64,000 nucleotides of DNA, taken from contig NZ_BDAY01000022.1 in assembly GCF_001612685.1 (NCBI RefSeq), positions 91,657-155,656 of the forward strand, read 5' to 3'. This document shows, piece by piece, positions 42,109 to 50,375 of the stretch. Origin of the DNA: Nocardia altamirensis NBRC 108246 (GTDB lineage Bacteria > Actinomycetota > Actinomycetes > Mycobacteriales > Mycobacteriaceae). Position 1 is the stretch's first letter, and each line of letters starts with the position of its first letter. Both the position numbers and the translations under genes were made by a program. The notes beneath the pieces are model-generated. The model searched no databases. It saw only the letters and a program-made list of their open reading frames with translations, and was not told where the DNA came from.

Positions 42109-42771
42109 CTACGCCTCCTCGACGAAACGGACTCGGGTACCGGGACGCAACAGGGACGGCTCGTCCCTGTCGAGATCCCACAGCCGCAGGTCGGTGGTGC
42201 CGATCAGTTGCCAACCACCGGGCGAGCGGCGCGGATAGACGGCGCTGTAGCCGTCGGCAAGCGCCACCGAACCCGCGGGCACCGACGTCCGCGCCTCCGC
42301 GCGGCGCGGCACCGCGAGGTCGGGCTCGGCGCTGTCGAGATACCCGAACCCCGGCGCGAATCCGAGGAAGGCACAGCGCCACAGCGTGCGGGTGTGCGCG
42401 GCGATCACCGCACGCACGGAGATTCCGAGCAGCGCCGCAACATCGGCGAGGTCCGGCCCGTCATACCGGACCGGGATGGTGCGGACCACCTCCGGCGGCG
42501 GCGCGGCGAGCCCGATGCCGCCGGGTTCGCGCAGCGCACGAAACAGCTCCCGCAACCGTTCCTCGACGGCACGGCTGTCCGCCGACTCTGTCAAGGTGAG
42601 CAGGATCGTCTGCGCTGCGGGCAAGACATCGTGCACGCCGGTGGGCACCTCCCGTCGCAGCAGGTCGACGAAGGCGACCAGGTCGGCGCGCTCGTCGGGG
42701 GCGACGAGCAACGATCGGTCGCCCGCGGGCAGTATCCGCAGGGACGCCGTTGGTGCGGTGAGCACGGACAT
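42109..42771 (-). CDS. pxpB: 5-oxoprolinase subunit B (KipI-like)
   Basis: A 220-residue PxpB/KipI protein. The cyclophilin-like C-terminal part has CAFLGFAPGFGYLDS, SVALADGYSAVYPRRSPGGWQ and the final GTRVRFVE, all typical. It acts with PxpC. It lies ten bases downstream of the MFS gene on the same strand, so transport and 5-oxoprolinase genes form one operon. Confidence 0.9.
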   Translation of the reverse strand: MSVLTAPTASLRILPAGDRSLLVAPDERADLVAFVDLLRREVPTGVHDVLPAAQTILLTLTESADSRAVEERLRELFRALREPGGIGLAAPPPEVVRTIPVRYDGPDLADVAALLGISVRAVIAAHTRTLWRCAFLGFAPGFGYLDSAEPDLAVPRRAEARTSVPAGSVALADGYSAVYPRRSPGGWQLIGTTDLRLWDLDRDEPSLLRPGTRVRFVEEA

Positions 42772-42781
42772 GCACGCTCCT

Positions 42782-44059
42782 TCAGGCTAGTTCGCGGCCA
42801 CGGGTTTCCGGCAGCCCGAACAGCGCGATCGCCGCAAGCAGGTAGCCGAAGGCGCCGAACATCATGGCGCCCGCGAGACCCAACGTGGTGGACGCCAAGA
42901 ACCCGACGACCGTGGGGAACACCGCGCCGACGCCGCGGCCGAAGTTATAGGTGAAGCCCTGCCCCGTGCCGCGCGACGCGGTCGGGTACAGCTCGGACAG
43001 GAACGAGCCGAAGCTGGAGAAGATGGCCGCGGTGCAGAACCCGAGCGGGAACCCGAGCAGCAGCACCATCGTGTTCGCGCCCTCCGGCACCTGGATGTAG
43101 GCCACCAGGAAGACGACCGACAACACCGCGAACAGCTGGATGGTGCGCTTGCGGCCGAGCCGGTCGGCGAGGATGCCGCCGGTGACGTATCCCAGGAAAG
43201 CGCCGCCGATCAGGAAGAACAGATAGCCGCCGGTGCCAACCACATTCAGGTGCCTGCTCTTCTTCAGGTAACTCGGCAACCAGGTGGCCAGGGTGTAGTA
43301 GCCGCCCTGCACGCCGGTGGCCAGCACCGATGCGAAGAAAGTTGTCCTGACTAGCTCGCCGCGGAAGATCGCAACGAACGAGCCTGCCCGCTTGCCCGCG
43401 GATTCGCGCCGCTGGGTGACGGTTTCGGAGTCGGTCAGGTTGCGGCGCACCCAGATGATCAGCAGCGCGGGCAGCGCACCGGTCCAGAACAGCACGCGCC
43501 AGGCCAGGTCCTCACTGACGAACTGGAACACCAACGTGTAGACCAGCACCGCGAGACCCCAGCCGACCGCCCACGCACTCTGGACATACGCGACCGCTCT
43601 GCCTCGATACTTGGTGTGCGCGTACTCGGCGACCAGGATCGCGCCCGCCGCCCACTCGCCGCCGAAGCCGAGACCCTGGAAGGCCCGGAAGACAAGCAGG
43701 GTCTCGAAGTTGGGCGCGAAGCCGCACAACACGGTGAACAGCGTGTAGGTGGCGACGGTGAGCTGCAGGGTGCGGACCCGGCCGATCTTGTCGGCGAGCA
43801 CGCCTGCCAGCGCACCGCCGAGCGCGGACACCACCAGCGTCACCGTGGTCAGCAGGCCTGCCTGGCCGGAGCTGATCAGGAAGTACGACGAGATGGCGCC
43901 GAGCGCCAGCGGCAGCACCTGAAAGTCGTAGGCATCCAAGCCGTATCCGCCGAACGCGCCGATGAAGGCGCGTTTGCCTTTGGCGCTCAACGTGCGGAAC
44001 CAGTCGAAGGGGACGGCCCGCTCGGCGGGCTCGGCCGGCAGGTCTGTGGAAAGGCTCAT
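42782..44059 (-). CDS. MFS transporter, sugar-acid/aromatic-acid:proton symporter type
   Basis: A 425-residue major facilitator with twelve hydrophobic segments. The first conserved region is FGGYGLDAYDFQVLPLAL, loop 2-3 has GVLADKIGRVRTL, and segment 4 has FRAFQGLGFGGEWAAGAIL, as in the ShiA/JEN/aromatic acid symporter group. Its position before pxpB-pxpC suggests uptake of 5-oxoproline or a related acid. It is divergent from a GntR regulator. Confidence 0.85.
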   Translation of the reverse strand: MSLSTDLPAEPAERAVPFDWFRTLSAKGKRAFIGAFGGYGLDAYDFQVLPLALGAISSYFLISSGQAGLLTTVTLVVSALGGALAGVLADKIGRVRTLQLTVATYTLFTVLCGFAPNFETLLVFRAFQGLGFGGEWAAGAILVAEYAHTKYRGRAVAYVQSAWAVGWGLAVLVYTLVFQFVSEDLAWRVLFWTGALPALLIIWVRRNLTDSETVTQRRESAGKRAGSFVAIFRGELVRTTFFASVLATGVQGGYYTLATWLPSYLKKSRHLNVVGTGGYLFFLIGGAFLGYVTGGILADRLGRKRTIQLFAVLSVVFLVAYIQVPEGANTMVLLLGFPLGFCTAAIFSSFGSFLSELYPTASRGTGQGFTYNFGRGVGAVFPTVVGFLASTTLGLAGAMMFGAFGYLLAAIALFGLPETRGRELA

Positions 44060-44120
44060 GTCTGAATGCCTCGCAATGCTAGAGCTCCGAGGGAGCGACG
44101 TACGTCACAGCAGACTACGG

Positions 44121-44133
44121 ATCGTTGAACGAT
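44121..44133. promoter_or_regulatory. FadR-type GntR operator candidate
   Basis: ATCGTTGAACGAT is a perfect inverted repeat around a central G and contains TCGTTGAACGA, which fits the FadR-subfamily consensus TNGTNNNACNA. It lies between the divergent MFS-pxp operon and its GntR-family gene. Confidence 0.55.
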
Positions 44134-44223
44134 TCTGCAATCCTTAGATGGGATCGTCGGCTGGCACTTCGATCGGTGAGTTATGCTCGAGAAGCTAAAG
44201 CCACTGGTCCACGGAGGGTTTGG

Positions 44224-44931
44224 ATGACGACACCGGTAGATCGGCCCGACCCCGTCTACACGGCACTGTCCCAACACAAGGATCTGCTCACCCGATCCAG
44301 CCGCAGCTCGCAGACCGCCGACATCGTGCGGGCGAGCATCCTCGACGGCGCGCTGCGGCCTGGCACCCGGCTGTCCGAGCCCGATATCTGTGCGGCGCTC
44401 GGGGTTTCCCGCAACACCCTGCGCGAGGCGTTCCGGTCGCTGATCGAAGAGCGCCTGGTGAATCACGAACTCAACCGCGGCGCCTTCGTCCGCATCCCGA
44501 CCTCGGCGGACGTCGCGGAGCTCTACCAGTGCAGGCGGGTCGTCGAGGGTGCGGCCGTGCACGGATTCGATCCCGCCGTGACCGCGCCGACCGAGCTCGC
44601 CGCCGCGCTGGCCAGGGCGGACGCCTGTGCGGCGGAGCAGGATTGGACCGGCGTCGGCACCGCCGACATCGACTTCCACAAAGCGATCGCCGCGCTGAAT
44701 CGCAGCAAACGCCTGGACGAGATGATGGCGAGCGTGTGGAACGAGCTGCGCCTCGTCTTCCACGTGATGGCCGACCCGCTCACTTTCCACGAGCCCTACC
44801 TGGTCCGCAATCATGAGATCTACCAGGCCATGGTCGAGGGGCGCGGCACGGAAGCCGAGCAGATGCTCGCCGACTACCTGACCGATGCCGAAACCCACAT
44901 CCGGACGGCGTATACCCGCATCGTCGCCTGA
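44224..44931 (+). CDS. GntR-family regulator (FadR/FCD type)
   Basis: A 235-residue regulator with a winged helix (GTRLSEPDICAALGVSRNTL then REAFRSLIEERLV) and an FCD domain whose metal-binding residues appear as DIDFHKAIAAL and RNHEIYQAM. GGAGGG lies seven bases before the ATG at 44224. Divergent placement next to the MFS-pxpBC operon and a matching operator suggest that it controls these genes. Confidence 0.87.
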   Translation: MTTPVDRPDPVYTALSQHKDLLTRSSRSSQTADIVRASILDGALRPGTRLSEPDICAALGVSRNTLREAFRSLIEERLVNHELNRGAFVRIPTSADVAELYQCRRVVEGAAVHGFDPAVTAPTELAAALARADACAAEQDWTGVGTADIDFHKAIAALNRSKRLDEMMASVWNELRLVFHVMADPLTFHEPYLVRNHEIYQAMVEGRGTEAEQMLADYLTDAETHIRTAYTRIVA

Positions 44932-45032
44932 CCGCGCCGGTTCGGCGCAGCGTGCGCGAAATCGTGGTGACCGGATGGTGCGCCGAGAACAGTGAGTGAC
45001 TTGCCCGGCGTCTCAGGTCAGGAGAGCTCGTC

Positions 45033-45509
45033 ATGTCCGATAGCAGTGCCCGGTTCCGGCCGCTCGAATCGCTTCTCGAACAGACCGCCGCCGCGCTCGG
45101 CGTGCAATCGGTGCTGGTGATGCGTTCGACGCCGACGCATATGGCGGTCGAGGCGACCGCCGGTGCGGCACAGGGGCATTACCCGGTGGGCGGTGAAGGA
45201 AAGAAGGGCGCCGCGTTCACCGAAGCGCAGGAACTGTACTGCGAGCGGGTGGTCGACACCGATGCCGAACTGTTCGTGCGTGATTCACGCACCGACCCCG
45301 ACTTCAGCGGTAACGAAGACGAGGTGGAGTTCGGCCTGGTCAACTATCTGGGCTTGGCGGTGCACAATCCGGACGGCAGCGTCTTCGGCACTGTCTGCGT
45401 CCTCGACGCTCGAGCGCGTGACTACACGCCCGAGCAGCGGGCTCAGCTCGCCGAGCTCCGCACAGCGGCTGAACACGCGCTCGCCGTTGAGCGCGTGTCG
45501 CCGACCTGA
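45033..45509 (+). CDS. Stand-alone GAF-domain protein
   Basis: A 158-residue protein consisting of a single GAF domain: AALGVQSVLVMRS at the start, YCERVVDTDAELFVRDSRTDPDF in the middle and YLGLAVHNPDGSVFGTVCVLD near the end. There is no output domain, so it is a small sensor or a binding protein such as those of the methionine sulfoxide reductase-like branch. CAGGAGAG precedes the ATG. No functional link to neighbours. Confidence 0.75.
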   Translation: MSDSSARFRPLESLLEQTAAALGVQSVLVMRSTPTHMAVEATAGAAQGHYPVGGEGKKGAAFTEAQELYCERVVDTDAELFVRDSRTDPDFSGNEDEVEFGLVNYLGLAVHNPDGSVFGTVCVLDARARDYTPEQRAQLAELRTAAEHALAVERVSPT

Positions 45510-45544
45510 CACCGCACGCGGCGTGCAGGAGCTCGGTAGTTCGG

Positions 45545-46504
45545 TCAGGATGCGGACAGTGATCGGCTTGCCTGCGACGGGCTTTCCAAAAGCCCCGCAG
45601 CACCGAACTTGCGCACCAGATCCGAGCCCGTGATCACTTCCAGGAACTTCTCCACATGCAGCGACATATCTCGCGCATGCACAATCAGTTCTCGTCGAAT
45701 CGGATTAGGCAGACGAACCGGAGAAATCAGGCGCGATGAGCCGTGCAGTGACATCTTCGGCACCAGGGCGACGCCGAGGCCGTATTCGACCAGGCTGAGC
45801 GCCGCGGTGACATCAGGAGCAGTGACCGCATAGCGGATCCGCACCTGCGCCCTGTCCGATTCGCGAGAAATAATCGTGGTGAGATCGGAGTCGGAGCCGT
45901 ATCGGATCCACGGCGCCTCCGCCAATCGCTCCCACGAGCCGTCGAATCTATTGCCTTGGCTGTGGTGGCACACCGCGACGAGTTCTTCCTCGCCGACCGG
46001 GTAGACGAACTTAGCGGCAGACCGGCCGAGTGGGCCGACAGCCAGGTCGATGTCGCCACGATCCAGCGATTCGTACAGGTCGCGGATATTTGTGAACGAA
46101 CGGACCTCTATATTGTCGATGTTCTGCTCGGACCGCATCCGGTAGATGAGTGGTGGCAGCAGCTTGTTGGCGATCGTCGGTGTTGTTCCGACGGCCATCA
46201 CGCCTTCACTGAACGTTTGCGCCATGGCCAGCGCTTTGTCCACCGAATCCAAGACGTTGGATGCCTTGAGGAAGAACTCTCGGCCGAACTTGGTCAGACT
46301 CGACCTTCGTGACTGTGGATCGAATAGCTTCCTGCCTAGCAACCCTTCCAATACATCCAGCTGCTGCGACATCGCGGAGGTGGTGACCCCCAGCTTTCTC
46401 GCAGCGGCGGAGAGTGAACCCAGCTGGACTGTGTTCACAAAATAGTCGAACTGTCGGAGCGTGATGGAGTTCGAAGTGGACATCGAATATTCGGACATCG
46501 GCAA
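45545..46504 (-). CDS. LysR-family transcriptional regulator
   Basis: A 319-residue LysR regulator with an N-terminal winged helix (SLSAAARKLGVTTSAMSQQL) and a periplasmic-binding-like effector domain. The usual target, a divergent gene, is missing: upstream lie 776 bases without a gene. Codon use is less GC-rich than in neighbouring genes, which may indicate transfer. The start at 46504 is uncertain; an in-frame ATG at 46483 also fits. Confidence 0.87.
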   Translation of the reverse strand: MPMSEYSMSTSNSITLRQFDYFVNTVQLGSLSAAARKLGVTTSAMSQQLDVLEGLLGRKLFDPQSRRSSLTKFGREFFLKASNVLDSVDKALAMAQTFSEGVMAVGTTPTIANKLLPPLIYRMRSEQNIDNIEVRSFTNIRDLYESLDRGDIDLAVGPLGRSAAKFVYPVGEEELVAVCHHSQGNRFDGSWERLAEAPWIRYGSDSDLTTIISRESDRAQVRIRYAVTAPDVTAALSLVEYGLGVALVPKMSLHGSSRLISPVRLPNPIRRELIVHARDMSLHVEKFLEVITGSDLVRKFGAAGLLESPSQASRSLSAS

Positions 46505-46702
46505 CTTTCAGGTCGAGCCGCCGGCTCATCTGCTACGTCTGGGTGCCGTTACTGAAAAATACAGTGGGACCTAGCCGAGTAGTGGCTTACGTCGATCGGC
46601 GCAGACGGGTGCAATCTCTTGATTTCCATTGATTTACTTTGCGTTCATCCGCGAATTGAATCGGCGAGCCAATAACGTTTGCAATAAGTACGCTGATTCG
46701 GT

Positions 46703-46721
46703 GTACCGATGGTATCGGTAC
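46703..46721. promoter_or_regulatory. 19-bp palindrome
   Basis: GTACCGAT-GGT-ATCGGTAC is a perfect eight-base inverted repeat with a three-base centre. It is operator-like and lies about 200 bases upstream of the LysR start on one side and 560 bases before the exported repeat protein on the other. Confidence 0.45.
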
Positions 46722-46758
46722 GGTCACAGATGCGTCAATCTGGAAGTATGTCGACCCT

Positions 46759-46776
46759 ACGTGATCTGGGTCACGT
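46759..46776. promoter_or_regulatory. CRP/GlxR-like binding site
   Basis: ACGTGATCTGGGTCACGT contains GTGA-N6-TCAC in perfect symmetry, the core of CRP-family sites (TGTGA-N6-TCACA) used by mycobacterial CRP and corynebacterial GlxR. Confidence 0.5.
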
Positions 46777-47280
46777 TCGCTGACTTGAACGTATGACTCG
46801 ATCCGTCCAGCCGTTTGGCTGGGACTATGCAGCCAGTTGGGGTCCTATAGAAGGAATCGCTGGCGACCCATGCCGGAAACCTGCACGAAATGGGCATACT
46901 GCACAACAAAACCGGTACGTTTTGTTTTCAATTGCACCTTAACTCATCTTAAGTTCGAATTAGCCTCTACCATATCCGGCCGGATTTTGGTGAGCTACGT
47001 CGGCCCGCGAAACCCGCGGATCCACTCGCCACAGTGACTACCCCGAGATCTGCGCGTTATGCGACCGTTAACTGCATCCGAAGATGTTTTAAGAATGGTG
47101 CAAGCGGCTCGCCTCCCGCTGCGCGGAGTCATACGGTCAAAAACGGCAGCAGCCATCCGGCGATGCCCACGACCGAGGTCAGGACCAGCGTTGATCGGCC
47201 TCATGCAGCAGTTCTGAACGTGACCGCACCACTCGTGCCGGTTCGGCACGCGAGGCGATCATTCCGAAGGAAGGCACTCC

Positions 47281-48288
47281 ATGGGCAAACACAGCGCACC
47301 GCGAAATCATGTCGTACCAGCGCGATTGGCCATGCTCACGACCGCAACGCTGATCACGATGGTCGTCTCGGCCAACCACGGAGTGGGCAACGCGTCCGCC
47401 GACGCCAACACCGATGCCACGGCGAGCACGAACGACGATGCCACCGCCGCGACGCCGAAGCCGTTGGCCGCCAAGGTAACTCGCTCCGTGGTCAGCCAGG
47501 TCGCGGCGCAGCGTATCCGCGAAGGCGCCTCCCCGGGCACATCCATTCGGACGCGCGCGATCGCCACGACCCCCCAGGACGCGATCGGCAACTCCGCCAA
47601 GAACGACGCGGGCCCCGGAAGCCTGACCAACGGCATCGCGCCACTGGCACAGGCACTCGGCCCCGCAGGCGCTGAATTGACCAACCGCGTCGCACCACTG
47701 GCACAAGCACTCGGACCCGCCGGCGCTGAACTGGCCAACCGCGTCGCACCGATTGCGCAGGCACTCGGACCGGCCGGCGCTGAACTGGCCAACCGCGTCG
47801 CACCGATTGCACAGGCACTCGGCACCGGAGGCGCTGGACTTACCAACGGCGGCGCACCGATTCAACAGGCACTCGGCAGTGGCAGTGCCGCAATCGGTAA
47901 CGCCACCAAGGGAATACCGGAGGTCCGCCCGGTCGGCGAGGCCATCGGTGCGATCGCCGCGGCGTTCGGCACCGGAGCCAACGGCGTAGCAAACGGTAAC
48001 GCCCCAGCCGCGCCGATCGGCGATGCGCTGGCCAAGGCGATCGCTCAGCTGCTCCCGCCACCGCCCGCACCGCCCGCCCCTGCGCCGAAGGCCAAGCCGA
48101 AGCCGAAGCACCGCGCGGCCGAAGCCGCCAACACGCCTAAGCAGAAAAAGTCCGGGCACGCTGCTACCGACGCCGCTGCCAAACCTCGCCACCGGGCGGT
48201 CGATCGCGCCGAAGCCGCCCCCGTTGTCGAAGCGCCCGACACCGACGACGCCACCTGGGCCCCGCTATCGCTCGGCCCGAAAGTTTAA
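47281..48288 (+). CDS. Exported protein with 18-residue Ala/Gly-rich tandem repeats
   Basis: A 335-residue protein with a signal peptide (hydrophobic residues 15-30, then NASADA). Residues 115-204 consist of five tandem 18-residue units of the type LANRVAPIAQALGPAGAE, the last two degenerate. A Pro/Lys/Ala-rich tail (PPPPAPPAPAPKAKPKPK) follows and may cross the cell wall. No family recognised. AAGGAAGG precedes the ATG. A surface or wall-associated structural protein is likely. Confidence 0.65.
   Translation: MGKHSAPRNHVVPARLAMLTTATLITMVVSANHGVGNASADANTDATASTNDDATAATPKPLAAKVTRSVVSQVAAQRIREGASPGTSIRTRAIATTPQDAIGNSAKNDAGPGSLTNGIAPLAQALGPAGAELTNRVAPLAQALGPAGAELANRVAPIAQALGPAGAELANRVAPIAQALGTGGAGLTNGGAPIQQALGSGSAAIGNATKGIPEVRPVGEAIGAIAAAFGTGANGVANGNAPAAPIGDALAKAIAQLLPPPPAPPAPAPKAKPKPKHRAAEAANTPKQKKSGHAATDAAAKPRHRAVDRAEAAPVVEAPDTDDATWAPLSLGPKV
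47623..47892 (+). repeat. Five 54-bp coding tandem repeats
   Basis: Five in-frame units of 54 bases encode the 18-residue repeats of the exported protein. Units two to four are the most alike, which suggests recent expansion. Confidence 0.75.
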
Positions 48289-48314
48289 GAACCGACCGCA
48301 ACCATCGACCGACC

Positions 48315-48337
48315 AGTGCTGATGACCGGTCAGCACT
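48315..48337 (+). terminator. Hairpin after the repeat-protein gene
   Basis: AGTGCTGA and TCAGCACT form a perfect eight-base stem with a seven-base loop 27 bases after the stop codon at 48288. Confidence 0.5.
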
Positions 48338-48396
48338 ACTGCAACACCTCAGTACCGCTCTACCGCTTTACCCGCTCCAACTCACGGAAAGACTAA

Positions 48397-49596
48397 ATGC
48401 GCTTCTCGCAAGGAACAATCCGTACATTGTCCGCTGGCGTAGGCTTCTCCGCCCTCGCCGCCGCCGCCATCGCAGGCGCACCGCAGGCTTCGGCCGAGGG
48501 ATCCCCCGCCGACGAGGTGCTCACCCTCACCAACGCCGAGCGCACGAAGGCCGGGTGCAAGCCGCTGAAGTCCGAGGCGCGGCTCACCAAGGCCGCGCAG
48601 AGCTACACCGAAGAAATGGCCTCGAGGAACTTCCTGGATCACGGCGACGTCGGCGGTCGCATCAGGGCGTCCGGCTATAAGGCGACGACCTGGGCCGAGA
48701 ACATCGCGGCGGGGCAGCGCAGCGCCCAGGAAGTCGTCCGATCCTGGATGAACAGCTCCGGCCACCGCCAGAACATTCTCAACTGTGGGCTGAAGGACCT
48801 CGGCGTCGGCTACGCCAAGGCCCGCAACGGAACCCCCTACTGGACACAGGATTTCGGGACTACCAACGAGAAGCCCGACGCAGGCAAGCCGGGTGGCGAG
48901 CAGCCAGGTAAGCCCGGCGGCGAGCAGCCAGGCAAGCCGGGTGGTGAGCAGCCAGGCAAGCCGGGCAACCCCGGCGGCGAGCAGCCAGGCAAGCCAGGTA
49001 AGCCAGGCGGCGAACAGCCCGGCAAACCAGGCAAGCCAGGCGGCGAACAGCCCGGCAAACCAGGCAAGCCCGGCAAGCCGACCAACCCCGGCAACCCCTG
49101 GGGCGACTGGGGTAACTGGGGAGACTGGGGCAACTGGTTCAATCCGGGCAAGCCCGGCGGCGGCTGGGGCGACTGGGGCAACTGGCCCGGTCTCGGCGGT
49201 GGCAACCTGCCGTGGGGCAGCCAGGATGAGAACTGGCAGGACGACGCAGGCATGGGCGATGAGCAGCCCGGCTGGGACGAATCCGGCGAGAGCGATGATT
49301 CGTGGCAGCCGTGGAGTGCCGAGGAGCCGTCCGAAGAGAACCAGGACATGAGGGCCGAAGAGCCTGCGCCCGAGGAGAACGCCGAAGAGCCCTCCGACGA
49401 GAACGCGGACTGGGACGCCTGGAGCGAGCCTGCACCCGAGGAGCCCGCAGCCGAAGAGCCTGCGCCCGAAGAGCCCGTGGCCGAAGAGCCTGCGGCCGAG
49501 GACGACAGCTCGGACTGGGACAACGCGGCCAAGCGCCTGAACGCGCCTCCGGTGCGCGAGCTGGTCAGCGCCGGTTTCAACTGGTTCGGTAACTGA
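48397..49596 (+). CDS. Exported CAP-domain protein with collagen-like, Trp-rich and acidic tail
   Basis: A 399-residue protein. A signal peptide ends near residue 33 (ASA). A CAP/SCP (PR-1-like) domain of the YkwD type occupies residues 38-150, with FLDHGDVGGRI, WAENIAAGQ and SSGHRQNILN as its motifs. It is followed by GKPGGEQP repeats (about 163-228), a Trp-rich block of GDWGNW units, and a Glu/Pro/Ala-rich acidic segment of about 100 residues. CAP proteins act outside the cell, some binding lipids or sterols. The tail may form a wall-spanning or adhesive stalk. Confidence 0.8.
   Translation: MRFSQGTIRTLSAGVGFSALAAAAIAGAPQASAEGSPADEVLTLTNAERTKAGCKPLKSEARLTKAAQSYTEEMASRNFLDHGDVGGRIRASGYKATTWAENIAAGQRSAQEVVRSWMNSSGHRQNILNCGLKDLGVGYAKARNGTPYWTQDFGTTNEKPDAGKPGGEQPGKPGGEQPGKPGGEQPGKPGNPGGEQPGKPGKPGGEQPGKPGKPGGEQPGKPGKPGKPTNPGNPWGDWGNWGDWGNWFNPGKPGGGWGDWGNWPGLGGGNLPWGSQDENWQDDAGMGDEQPGWDESGESDDSWQPWSAEEPSEENQDMRAEEPAPEENAEEPSDENADWDAWSEPAPEEPAAEEPAPEEPVAEEPAAEDDSSDWDNAAKRLNAPPVRELVSAGFNWFGN
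48883..49080 (+). repeat. Coding repeats for GKPGGEQP units
   Basis: Tandem units of 24 and 33 bases encode Gly-Lys-Pro/Gly-Gly-Glu-Gln-Pro repeats of the CAP protein. The unit length varies by insertion of extra Gly-x-Pro triplets. Confidence 0.75.
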
Positions 49597-49609
49597 GCCG
49601 AAGCACTGG

Positions 49610-49652
49610 CACGCGCTCGGCGGTCGAGGAGATCCTCGCCGCCGGGCGCGTG
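49610..49652 (+). terminator. Strong hairpin terminator after the CAP gene
   Basis: A stem of about 20 bases with one wobble and one bulged base (CACGCGC...GCGCGTG outside, CGAGGA/TCCTCG inside) lies 13 bases after the stop. A TTTT run follows a few bases later (49659-49662). Confidence 0.7.
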
Positions 49653-49731
49653 TCGTCGTTTTCAGGTTCCCATTGGGCCGAAGAGCACTGCCGCACTGGC
49701 TATTCCGTGATGTTCGGACCAGACTGGGAGC

Positions 49732-50298
49732 ATGGAAGATCTTGGGGAGGATCTGTCGCGACGGGTACGGCTCGACCGGTTCCTCACCGAACGCGGCGCC
49801 GAATCCATCGCGCATCCCGGCGGTACGTTGCTCGCTCACCTGCGGCGCGTCACCGACAAGCTGGCCGCCTGGGGTGCCGACGCGGACGTGCAGGCCGCCG
49901 GGCTCTGTCACGCGGCCTACGGTACGGACGGCTTTCGCCAGGCACTGGTCGATCCGATGGACCGAACGACGCTCGCCGCACTCGCCGGGAAACGCGCCGA
50001 AGCCCTCGTCTATCTCTACGGATCCTGTGATCGGGCAACGGTGTACCCGCGGCTCGGCAGCCGGCCGGTCGTCTTCCGGGACCGATTCACCGGGCTCGAG
50101 CACGCGCCGACCGAGGCCGACCTGCGGGCGTTCCTGGAGATCACCGTCGCGAACGAGCTCGACGTGCTGGCGCACAACGCCGAGTTGGCCGCCGAGCACG
50201 GCGCCGCGCTCCACCGCTTGTTCGCCCGGTGTCGCAGCCTGTTGTCCGCCCCGGCATGGCAGGCCTGCGAAGCACAGCTCGGTCCGGCCACTTCCTGA
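49732..50298 (+). CDS. DUF6817 (HD-like) protein
   Basis: A 188-residue protein that contains AHPGGTLLAHLRRVTDKLAAW and GLCHAAYGTDGF, the motifs of DUF6817, an HD-phosphohydrolase-like family of unknown function. His residues at these places could bind metal. It stands 78 bases before a PhyH-family gene on the same strand. Confidence 0.65.
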   Translation: MEDLGEDLSRRVRLDRFLTERGAESIAHPGGTLLAHLRRVTDKLAAWGADADVQAAGLCHAAYGTDGFRQALVDPMDRTTLAALAGKRAEALVYLYGSCDRATVYPRLGSRPVVFRDRFTGLEHAPTEADLRAFLEITVANELDVLAHNAELAAEHGAALHRLFARCRSLLSAPAWQACEAQLGPATS

Positions 50299-50375
50299 TC
50301 GGCGGCGAAAACCGGTGGCGGTGTCCGCATCCGTTCGTCCATCCTCGACTGCACGCCGACGGAGGGAAGGAACGT

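Larger units (their letters stand above)
46505..47280. other. 776-base AT-richer intergenic region
   Basis: No convincing gene is seen. The region is markedly AT-richer than the rest of the window, above all at 46600-46700 and 46900-46990. It holds a 19-bp palindrome (46703-46721), a CRP/GlxR-like site (46759-46776) and a hairpin just before the next gene (CGTGCCG/CGGCACG, about 47234-47250). A long 5' leader for the repeat-protein gene or a small RNA are possible. Confidence 0.5.

Noticed and set aside
45517..45532. GCACGC-G-GCGTGC as a terminator between the convergent GAF and LysR genes
   Set aside because: A one-base loop cannot form a stable hairpin and no T-run follows; it is only a short GC palindrome.
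46837..47037. 66-codon ORF in the AT-richer intergenic region
   Set aside because: No ribosome binding site, no protein-like pattern and codon composition unlike the neighbours; treated as noncoding.
47623..49080. Clustered direct repeats that could suggest a CRISPR array or noncoding satellite
   Set aside because: The units are in frame, vary at third codon positions and encode protein repeats; there are no spacers and no cas genes.
48893..49351. Long alternative-frame ORF rich in Ser/Ala/Gln inside the CAP gene
   Set aside because: It is a by-product of the Gly/Pro repeat DNA in another frame; it has no ribosome binding site and the CAP frame shows clear domains.
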